Source: Caenimonas sedimenti (lineage in GTDB: Bacteria > Pseudomonadota > Gammaproteobacteria > Burkholderiales > Burkholderiaceae_C). Taken from it: 64,000 nt of DNA. How positions within the stretch are numbered: position 1 is the first letter of the stretch; every line of letters starts with the position of its first letter. This document shows, piece after piece, positions 29,956 to 36,130 of this stretch. The position numbers and the translations under genes were made by a program. The notes under the pieces are model-generated. The model worked only from the letters and a program-made list of their open reading frames with translations. It did not search any database and was not told the DNA's origin. The stretch is from the NCBI RefSeq assembly GCF_007833165.1, contig NZ_VOBQ01000020.1:62001-126000 (forward strand). Reading direction: 5' to 3'.

Positions 29956-30273
29956 GCAAGTTTCTCCAAGGTTAAACATAGGGCTCCGGTACGGTTGGGA
30001 ATCGAAATGCAGGCACGTTCGCGCTCCCACCGGATCCCCGGGCCAACCTCCTTTTGGGAAGTTAGCCGCTATTGCACCAGACCGCCTTTTCTTTCGCAAA
30101 GTATTTAACCGCGCGGTTGTTGTTTCGTTGCAGGGCGACAACAAACGCCAACAGTCGAGTGGACCCCGCGCAACACCCTCGAAAAAAGCTTCCCGCGGCG
30201 CATTGACCGTAGCGAAAAGGCGGTACTGAGCGCCTTCTGGCTGAAACCGGAGGCGCGCACTTACACTCCGGCC
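29956..30273. promoter_or_regulatory. 318-nt intergenic region between divergent porin and coq7
   Basis: No gene is supported here. It should contain the porin promoter and long leader on the minus side and the coq7 promoter on the plus side. Symmetric elements are AACCGCGCGGTT (30107-30118, perfect 12-nt palindrome) and TTGTTGT/ACAACAA (30117-30123 and 30138-30144). I could not assign -10/-35 boxes with confidence. Confidence 0.5.
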
Positions 30274-30891
30274 ATGGATCCGCTTCTTGGCGTCATCGAC
30301 GGCGCCCTACGAACACTTTTTTCTAAGCCGCGGGCGACCCGGCCATGCCCAGTTGTACCGGCCGACGACACCCATCTTGGGGCCCAGGAGCGCAGCCACG
30401 CAGCGGCGTTGATGCGGGTCAACCATGTCGGCGAGATCTGCGCCCAGGCGTTGTACACGGCTCAGGCCCTTGCGACCGACGATCCGAAGCTGCGCGCTCA
30501 GTTGACGCAGGCGGCCCGCGAGGAGTCCGACCACCTCGCGTGGACGCGGACCCGCCTCGACGAACTCGGTGCCCGGCCCTCCCTGCTGAACCCGCTCTGG
30601 TATGCCGGCGCGTTCGGCCTCGGCCTCGTCGCCGGCCGTCTGGGCGAGAAAGTCAGTCTCGGCTTTGTCATGGAAACCGAGAGGCAGGTCGAAGCGCACC
30701 TGCAGGATCACCTCGAACGGTTGCCGTCCGGCGACCACGCGTCGCGCGCCATCGTGGCGCAGATGAAGAGCGACGAGGCCGCGCACGGACAGCAGGCCCT
30801 GGCTGCCGGCGCCGCCGAGTTGCCGGCGCCGGTGCGCCTGGCGATGCGCGCCGCCGCCAAGGCGATGACCACCACCGCGCACTACATCTGA
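30274..30891 (+). CDS. coq7: 2-polyprenyl-3-methyl-6-methoxy-1,4-benzoquinone monooxygenase
   Basis: A 205-residue di-iron hydroxylase for the last hydroxylation of ubiquinone synthesis, bound to the inner membrane. The ligands are complete: E54 (NHVGEI), E84-x2-H87 (REESDH), E136 (METERQ) and E168-x2-H171 (DEAAHG). Length fits bacterial Coq7. Start ATG at 30274 is the first in the open frame. It is monocistronic by appearance: the next gene (OsmC) is convergent 13 nt away. Confidence 0.95.
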   Translation: MDPLLGVIDGALRTLFSKPRATRPCPVVPADDTHLGAQERSHAAALMRVNHVGEICAQALYTAQALATDDPKLRAQLTQAAREESDHLAWTRTRLDELGARPSLLNPLWYAGAFGLGLVAGRLGEKVSLGFVMETERQVEAHLQDHLERLPSGDHASRAIVAQMKSDEAAHGQQALAAGAAELPAPVRLAMRAAAKAMTTTAHYI

Positions 30892-30904
30892 CTCGCCCAG
30901 GCTG

Positions 30905-31360
30905 CTAGGCGGGCTCCTCGACGAGGTCGAAGCTGGTGGTCATGGCCGCCATGTGCGCCAGCATGGCGCTGGCGGAGCAGTACTTCTCGTGACTCATCGC
31001 GATCGCGCGCTCCACGGCCGCCGCGGGCAGCCCGCGGCCGCGCACCGTGAAATGCATGTGGATCTTGGTGAACACCTTGGGATCAGTCGCCGCGCGATCC
31101 GCCGACAGCTTCACCGAGCAGGCCCGCACGTCGTGCCGCCCGCGCTTGAGGATCAGCACCACGTCGTAGGCCGTGCAGCCACCCGTGCCGGCCAGCACGG
31201 TCTCCATCGGCCGCGGCGCCAGGTTGCGCCCGCCGTTCTCCGGCCGCGCCTCATCGGGCGCGCCGTCCATCATGAGGACGTGACCGCTGCCGGTTTCGGC
31301 CAAGAAGCCCATGCCCGAGCGCGCGCCCGTGGTCCCCGTCCAACTCACTGTGCATTCCAT
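30905..31360 (-). CDS. OsmC family protein (YhfA type)
   Basis: A 151-residue protein of the OsmC/Ohr fold. The two redox cysteines are C62 (GTGGCTAYDV) and C128 (EKYCSAS), the spacing of the YhfA/OsmC group that reduces organic peroxides or has an unknown thiol role. NGGRNLAPRPMETVLAG precedes the first cysteine as usual. ATG at 31360 gives the typical short N-terminus (MECTVSW); the longer open frame has no family match. It is convergent with coq7. Confidence 0.9.
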   Translation of the reverse strand: MECTVSWTGTTGARSGMGFLAETGSGHVLMMDGAPDEARPENGGRNLAPRPMETVLAGTGGCTAYDVVLILKRGRHDVRACSVKLSADRAATDPKVFTKIHMHFTVRGRGLPAAAVERAIAMSHEKYCSASAMLAHMAAMTTSFDLVEEPA

Positions 31361-31437
31361 TCGTCGATCCGTTCCTGCATCAAGGCGCCTGCACGCCGAT
31401 AAATTTCGCTGATACCGCAACTTTGTTTGCAGCAATG

Positions 31438-31455
31438 GCACAACGGCCGTTGTGC
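31438..31455. promoter_or_regulatory. 18-nt perfect palindrome overlapping the -35 region of a candidate sRNA promoter
   Basis: GCACAACGGCCGTTGTGC is its own reverse complement. Its right half contains TTGTGC (31450-31455), the best -35 candidate for the TATACT box at 31475-31480. A protein bound here would block RNA polymerase, so it is a strong operator candidate. The regulator is unknown. Confidence 0.6.
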
Positions 31456-31474
31456 ATCGCAACAAATACATGGC

Positions 31475-31480
31475 TATACT
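31475..31480 (+). promoter_or_regulatory. -10 box TATACT of candidate sRNA or ilvA leader
   Basis: TATACT differs from the sigma70 consensus at one base. With TTGTGC at 31450-31455 the spacer is 19 nt, longer than ideal. Expected start of transcription is near 31487. Confidence 0.5.
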
Positions 31481-31486
31481 GGTTTC

Positions 31487-31624
31487 ACAGCATAGCGATT
31501 CCGCTAGGCCCCGCTTGCAAAGGCAGCTCGGCAAGAGCCCGCTGCTGCAAGCCGCACCGGTTGTCTCCTCCACCTCTCCTTTGGTGGATTTAGCCCCCGA
31601 GCCGCAAGGCGCGGGGGCTTTTTT
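31487..31624 (+). ncRNA. Candidate structured small RNA (or attenuator leader) upstream of ilvA
   Basis: About 138 nt between a TATACT box and an intrinsic terminator, with no credible ORF. Three stem-loops are visible. Stem I pairs GCTTGCA (31513-31519) with TGCAAGC (31546-31552) and encloses a smaller hairpin (GCAG/CTGC plus CTC/GAG). Stem II is TCCACC (31569-31574) with GGTGGA (31583-31588), exposing TCTCCTTT in the loop, complementary to Shine-Dalgarno sequences. Stem III is the terminator. This is the layout of Hfq-type trans-acting sRNAs. Since it ends 25 nt before the ilvA ATG it could instead be an attenuator leader. Confidence 0.55.
31592..31624 (+). terminator. Rho-independent terminator before ilvA
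   Basis: AGCCCCCG (31592-31599) pairs with CGGGGGCT (31612-31619); inside, GCC-GCAA-GGC forms a stem with a GNRA tetraloop; T-run 31619-31624 follows. It lies on the plus strand in front of ilvA, so it ends an upstream RNA rather than a coding gene, since the gene before it (OsmC) runs the other way. Confidence 0.9.
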
Positions 31625-31648
31625 CTATCCACTTATGATTTCCGGATC

Positions 31649-33193
31649 ATGAAAAAGCACCTGCAGCCTGCGGACTACCTCAAGAAAATCCTGACCGCGC
31701 GGGTGTACGACGTCGCCGTGGAGTCGGCGCTGGAGCCCGCCAGGAACCTCAGCCGGCGCCTGCACAACAAGGTGCTGCTCAAACGCGAGGACCAGCAGGC
31801 CGTCTTCAGCTTCAAGCTGCGCGGGGCGTACAACAAGATGGCCCAGCTCGACCGCGAGCAGCTCGCGCGGGGCGTCATCTGCGCCTCCGCCGGCAACCAC
31901 GCGCAAGGGGTGGCGATGGCGGCGCACCGCCTCGGCTCACGCGCGGTCATCGTCATGCCGGTGACGACGCCGCAGCTGAAGATCGAAGGCGTGAAATCGC
32001 TGGGGGGCGAAGTCGTGCTGCATGGCGACAGCTATTCCGACGCGTACGACCACGCCGTGGGCATCGCCGAACGCGAGGGCCTGACCTTCGTGCACCCGTT
32101 CGATGACCCGGACGTCATTGCCGGCCAAGGCACCATCGCCATGGAGATCCTGCGCCAGCACCAGGGCCCGCTCGACGCCGTGTTCGTCGCCATCGGCGGC
32201 GGCGGCCTCATCTCCGGGGTTGCCAGCTACATCAAGGCGGTCCGGCCCGAAGTGAAGGTGATCGGGGTGCAGATGAGCGATTCCGATGCCATGATGCGGT
32301 CAGTGGCGTCGAAGAAGCGCGTCACGCTGCAGGACGTGGGCCTGTTCTCCGACGGCACCGCCGTGAAGCTGGTGGGCGAGGAAACCTTTCGCCTCGCGCG
32401 CGAACTGGTGGACGAATTCATGCTGGTCGACACCGATGCGGTGTGCGCCGGCATCAAGGACGTGTTCGTCGACACGCGCAGCATCGTCGAGCCCGCCGGC
32501 GCCCTGGCGGTGGCCGCGATCAAGCAGTACGTCGCCGCGAAGAAGACCCGTGGCGAGACCTACGTGGCCATCCTGTGCGGGGCCAACATGAACTTCGACC
32601 GGCTGCGCTTCGTCGCCGAGCGCGCCGAGGTGGGCGAGGAGCGCGAGGCGCTGTTGGCCGTCACCATCCCCGAGGAGCGGGGCAGCTTCCGCCGTTTCTG
32701 CGAGCTCATCGGCACCCTGCCGGGCGGGCCGCGCAACGTGACCGAGTTCAACTACCGGATCAGCGACGCCGCCCGCGCCCACGTCTTCGTCGGCCTCACC
32801 ACGCATGGCAAGGGCGAGTCCGCGAAGATCGCGGCCAACTTCACGCGCCATGGCTTCGAAGCCTTGGACCTCACGCACGACGAACTGGCCAAGGAGCACA
32901 TCCGCCACATGGTGGGCGGCCACTCGCCGCTGGCCCGGGAAGAGCGGTTGCTGCGCTTCGTGTTCCCGGAGCGCCCGGGCGCGCTGATGAAGTTCCTCTC
33001 GCACATGCGGCCCACCTGGAACATCTCGCTGTTCCACTACCGCAACCAGGGCGCCGATTACGGTCGCATCCTGGTGGGCCTGCAGGTGCCCAAGGCCGAC
33101 GACAAGGTGTTCGCGTCGTTCCTGGAGACCCTGGGCTACCCGGTTGTCGAAGAGACCGCCAATCCGGTCTACCGGCTGTTCCTGCGCAGTTGA
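31649..33193 (+). CDS. ilvA: Threonine ammonia-lyase, biosynthetic
   Basis: A 514-residue PLP enzyme deaminating threonine to 2-oxobutanoate, first step of isoleucine synthesis. The PLP lysine is K56 in FSFKLRGAYNK, with the glycine-rich phosphate loop GGGGLISG near 190. Two C-terminal ACT-like regulatory regions (about 335-510) show it is the isoleucine-inhibited biosynthetic form, like E. coli IlvA (514). It is preceded by a terminator and the RNA structure described above, which may control it. A hairpin (33193-33221) follows the stop, without a U-run. Confidence 0.96.
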   Translation: MKKHLQPADYLKKILTARVYDVAVESALEPARNLSRRLHNKVLLKREDQQAVFSFKLRGAYNKMAQLDREQLARGVICASAGNHAQGVAMAAHRLGSRAVIVMPVTTPQLKIEGVKSLGGEVVLHGDSYSDAYDHAVGIAEREGLTFVHPFDDPDVIAGQGTIAMEILRQHQGPLDAVFVAIGGGGLISGVASYIKAVRPEVKVIGVQMSDSDAMMRSVASKKRVTLQDVGLFSDGTAVKLVGEETFRLARELVDEFMLVDTDAVCAGIKDVFVDTRSIVEPAGALAVAAIKQYVAAKKTRGETYVAILCGANMNFDRLRFVAERAEVGEEREALLAVTIPEERGSFRRFCELIGTLPGGPRNVTEFNYRISDAARAHVFVGLTTHGKGESAKIAANFTRHGFEALDLTHDELAKEHIRHMVGGHSPLAREERLLRFVFPERPGALMKFLSHMRPTWNISLFHYRNQGADYGRILVGLQVPKADDKVFASFLETLGYPVVEETANPVYRLFLRS

Positions 33194-33239
33194 GCCGGAA
33201 GCGCCCCACGAGGGGCCGGCTCTGGTTACGATCAGATGC

Positions 33240-34067
33240 ATGGATGCCGTCCGAGCCAGCCTGAGCCAGTTCCTGCGCCACTACCTCGTGGCGTTGCAGT
33301 ACTTCACGCGGCTGCCGGTGACGGGCTCCATCGCCCAATGGACCGACTTCCGCCCCGAGATGCTGCGGGCCAGCGCCGTCCATTTCCCCGGTGTCGGCCT
33401 GGTCGTCGGCTTCGTGGCCTGCTTCGCCTTCGCCGTCGTCTCGCTGGGCTTGCCGACCCGCCCGCTGAACCTTCTGGCGGCGGCGTTCGCCTGCACGATC
33501 GCCACCGCCCTGCTCACCGGCGCCTTCCACGAGGACGGTCTGGCCGACCTGGCCGATGGCCTGGGCGGCAGCGCGGACCGCGAGCGGGCGCTCGAGATCA
33601 TGAAGGACTCGCGCATCGGTTCGTTCGGGGCCATGGCGCTCGTGCTCACGCTGGGCCTGAAGCTGTCGCTGATCGGCGTGATCGCGAGCGAATCCGCGGG
33701 CGGCGTGATGGCGGCGCTGCTGGCGGCCCATGTGGTGTCGCGCTACTGGCCGCTGTTCATCATCCACACGCTGCCGTACGCCGGCGACGCCGAGCACTCC
33801 AAGAGCAAGCCGCTGGCCGAGCGCATCGAGCGGCGCTCGCTGGTGCTGGCCGGCCTCTGGTGCGTGCTGCCATTGCTGTTGCTGGGCGTGGCCGGCGGCT
33901 GGATCAGCCTGCTGCTGGCGCTGGTCGCCAGTGCGCTGGCCTGGTACGCCATGCGCCAACTGCTGCAGCGCCGGCTGCAAGGCTTCACCGGCGACGGCCT
34001 CGGCGCGACGCAGCAGGTCTGCGAGGTGGCGTTCTACCTCGGCGTGGGGTTCGGCCTGGGCCGTTGA
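33240..34067 (+). CDS. cobS: Adenosylcobinamide-GDP ribazoletransferase (cobalamin synthase)
   Basis: A 275-residue inner-membrane enzyme joining alpha-ribazole to adenosylcobinamide-GDP, the last steps of vitamin B12 assembly. The signature is GAFHEDGLADLADGLGG, with RLPVTG near the N-terminus and about six to seven hydrophobic segments. ATG at 33240 is the best start. No other cob gene and no B12 riboswitch is visible beside it; the 46-nt gap after ilvA is taken by a hairpin. It may serve cobinamide salvage or work with cob genes elsewhere. Confidence 0.93.
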   Translation: MDAVRASLSQFLRHYLVALQYFTRLPVTGSIAQWTDFRPEMLRASAVHFPGVGLVVGFVACFAFAVVSLGLPTRPLNLLAAAFACTIATALLTGAFHEDGLADLADGLGGSADRERALEIMKDSRIGSFGAMALVLTLGLKLSLIGVIASESAGGVMAALLAAHVVSRYWPLFIIHTLPYAGDAEHSKSKPLAERIERRSLVLAGLWCVLPLLLLGVAGGWISLLLALVASALAWYAMRQLLQRRLQGFTGDGLGATQQVCEVAFYLGVGFGLGR

Positions 34068-34150
34068 GGCGTGCGGGCTTCCGCCGCGCGGTGCACGAGC
34101 CGCCGCATTTCGTGCAACAGTAGAGGGCTCCGCCACGCCCCGCCAGCCGC

Positions 34151-35095
34151 ATGAACCTGCTGTTCGTCGCCGATCCCCTCGAGTCCTTCAAGGTCTACAA
34201 GGACACCACGTTCTCGATGATGCGGGAGGCCCAGCGGCGCGGCCACCGCATCAGCGCCTGCGAGCCGCGCGATGTGAGCTGGCGCTCCGGTGACGTCGTG
34301 CATGCGCGGGTGCGGGACATCACCCTCACCGGTGACGAAGACAGCTGGTTCACCGAAGCGGACACCTCGACGCGCGCACTGAAGGATTTCGGGGCGGTGC
34401 TGATGCGCAAGGACCCGCCGTTCGACAGCGAATATTTCTACGCGACGCACCTGCTCGAACAGGCCGAACGCGAGGGCGCGCGGGTGTTCAATCGCCCAGC
34501 CGCGCTGCGCGACCACCCGGAAAAACTGGCGATCATGGAGTTCCCGGAGTTCGTCAGCCCCACGCTCGTCACGCGCGATCCTGCCGAGGTGCGCGCCTTC
34601 CATGCCGAGCACCGCGACATCATCCTCAAGCCCCTGGACGGCATGGGCGGCATGGGCATCTTCCGCGTCGGCGCCGACGGTCTGAATCTCGGCTCGATCA
34701 CCGAGACACTGAACCAGGACGGCGCCGTCACCTTGATGGTGCAACGCTTCGTGCCCGAGATCGCGCAAGGCGACAAGCGCATCCTGGTGATCGGCGGCAA
34801 GCCGGTGCCATTCAGCCTGGCGCGCATTCCGCAAGGCAGCGAGATCCGCGGCAACCTGGCGGCGGGCGGCAAAGGTGTGGCGCAACCCCTTTCGGCCAGC
34901 GACCTCCGGATCGCGGAGGCGCTCGGGCCCACGCTGGCGCAGCGCGGCCTGCTGCTGGTCGGCCTCGACGTCATCGGCGACCGCCTGACCGAGATCAACG
35001 TCACCAGCCCGACCTGCTTCCAGGAGATCACGCAGCAGGCGGGGTTCGATGTCCCCGCGATGTTCGTGGACGCGCTCGAAGCCGCGCTCAGCTGA
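34151..35095 (+). CDS. gshB: Glutathione synthetase
   Basis: A 314-residue ATP-grasp ligase adding glycine to gamma-glutamylcysteine. MNLLFVADPLESFKVYKDTT is the family start, KDPPFDSEYFYATHLLE and ILKPLDGMGGMGIF (ATP-binding loop) are diagnostic, and INVTSPTCFQEI closes the active site. Length equals E. coli GshB (315). The 83-nt gap after cobS shows no obvious terminator. It overlaps the convergent class II amidotransferase gene by 8 nt. Confidence 0.97.
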   Translation: MNLLFVADPLESFKVYKDTTFSMMREAQRRGHRISACEPRDVSWRSGDVVHARVRDITLTGDEDSWFTEADTSTRALKDFGAVLMRKDPPFDSEYFYATHLLEQAEREGARVFNRPAALRDHPEKLAIMEFPEFVSPTLVTRDPAEVRAFHAEHRDIILKPLDGMGGMGIFRVGADGLNLGSITETLNQDGAVTLMVQRFVPEIAQGDKRILVIGGKPVPFSLARIPQGSEIRGNLAAGGKGVAQPLSASDLRIAEALGPTLAQRGLLLVGLDVIGDRLTEINVTSPTCFQEITQQAGFDVPAMFVDALEAALS

Positions 35096-35852
35096 GCGCG
35101 GCGCCGTCGACGAAGACTTTCAATTCGCCAGGCGCGAATGCTGTCCAGGTCTCGTTGACGGTGAGCGGCGCGGTCACCACCACCGCGATCCTGTCGTCCG
35201 CCGACGTGTGCCGCGCGAAGTCGATGCTCATGTCTTCGTCCTTCAGCTGGGCGTGCGCGAAAGGGTGTTTGCGCTCGACATAGAAGAGGTTCGTCGAGCA
35301 ATGGGCCCAGAGCGCGGTCCCGTTGGAGAGCATGAAGTTGAAGCACCCGTGCTTCGCGATCACCGGCGTCAGTTCGCGCAGGGTGAGCGTCAGTTCCTCG
35401 ACGCTCGGCACGCCGGCGTGCGACTTGGCGATCTCCTGCATCAACCAGCAGAAGGCGCGCTCGCTGTCGGTGTTGCCGACCGGGCGGAAGCTGGCGTGCA
35501 GCCGCGGCTGGAAATCCTTCAGGTCGCCGTTGTGCGCGAACACCCAGTAGCGGCCCCAGAGCTCACGCACGAAGGGGTGGCAGTTCTCCAGGGCGATTTC
35601 GCCCTGCGTCGCCTTGCGGATGTGCGCGACGACGTGCCGGCTCTTGATCGGGTAGCGGCGGATGAGCTCCGCCACCGGGGAATCGCAGGCCGGCTGGTGG
35701 TCCACGAAATGCCGCAGGCCGGCGCCCTCGAAGAAGGCAATGCCCCAGCCGTCCGCATGGTGATCGGTGCGGCCGCCGCGCTGGGCGAAGCCGGCGAAGC
35801 TGAACGTCACGTCGGTCGGCGTGTTGCAGTTCATCCCGAGGAGCTGGCACAT
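35088..35852 (-). CDS. Class II glutamine amidotransferase (YafJ/EgtC/DUG3-like)
   Basis: A 254-residue Ntn-type hydrolase. The nucleophile is Cys2 after Met removal (MCQLLGMNCNTP), with RGGRTDHHADGWGIAFFEG, HIRKATQG and WVFAHNGDL completing the glutaminase fold. There is no synthetase domain, as in YafJ, EgtC and yeast Dug3, the last two of which hydrolyse gamma-glutamyl bonds. ATG at 35852 is required for Cys2; an upstream extension is rejected. It follows the CWC gene by 7 nt. Its neighbour gshB is convergent, which makes a gamma-glutamyl substrate attractive but unproven. Confidence 0.9.
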   Translation of the reverse strand: MCQLLGMNCNTPTDVTFSFAGFAQRGGRTDHHADGWGIAFFEGAGLRHFVDHQPACDSPVAELIRRYPIKSRHVVAHIRKATQGEIALENCHPFVRELWGRYWVFAHNGDLKDFQPRLHASFRPVGNTDSERAFCWLMQEIAKSHAGVPSVEELTLTLRELTPVIAKHGCFNFMLSNGTALWAHCSTNLFYVERKHPFAHAQLKDEDMSIDFARHTSADDRIAVVVTAPLTVNETWTAFAPGELKVFVDGAALS

Positions 35853-35859
35853 GCGGCGA

Positions 35860-36120
35860 TTATTGGCCGCCGCCAATGCCCGCGGCGCGGCGCGCGCATC
35901 TTTCGCAGATGCAGGCACGGTTCTTCAACCCTGGAGGCACCGCGGCCAGCAGCTCGGCGGTAAACGGCACGCCGGCACACCAGCACGTGCCGGGTTCGGT
36001 CCCGTTGGCCCGCGCGGCCTCCATCGCGCACTGGTTCGCCTGGCCACACAGCGGGCAAGCCGTTGCGGCCCATGGCTCGACCGGTGTGTCCTGCACGAAT
36101 GCGTCCGGCGGGACAACCAC
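35860..36120 (-). CDS. Cysteine-rich CWC family protein
   Basis: An 86-residue protein with eight cysteines, in the order CPLCG (22, 25), C31, CWC (46, 48), C70, C72 and C75. This is the CWC pattern, probably zinc or iron-sulfur binding; function unknown. No ATG fits the frame; the GTG at 36120 has GAGGG 7 nt upstream, inside the end of the preceding TPR gene, whose stop is 10 nt before. It is tightly packed between the TPR gene and the amidotransferase gene, so the three are likely one transcript. Confidence 0.75.
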   Translation of the reverse strand: MVVPPDAFVQDTPVEPWAATACPLCGQANQCAMEAARANGTEPGTCWCAGVPFTAELLAAVPPGLKNRACICERCARRAAGIGGGQ

Positions 36121-36130
36121 GGCTGCGCCC

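Noticed and set aside
31452..31652. 66-codon frame in front of ilvA as a protein gene
   Set aside because: It runs through an intrinsic terminator and the structured RNA, has no ribosome-binding site and ends beyond the ilvA start.
33193..33221. Hairpin after ilvA as terminator
   Set aside because: It has a 5-nt bulge and no U-run, and cobS begins 19 nt later, so readthrough is likely.
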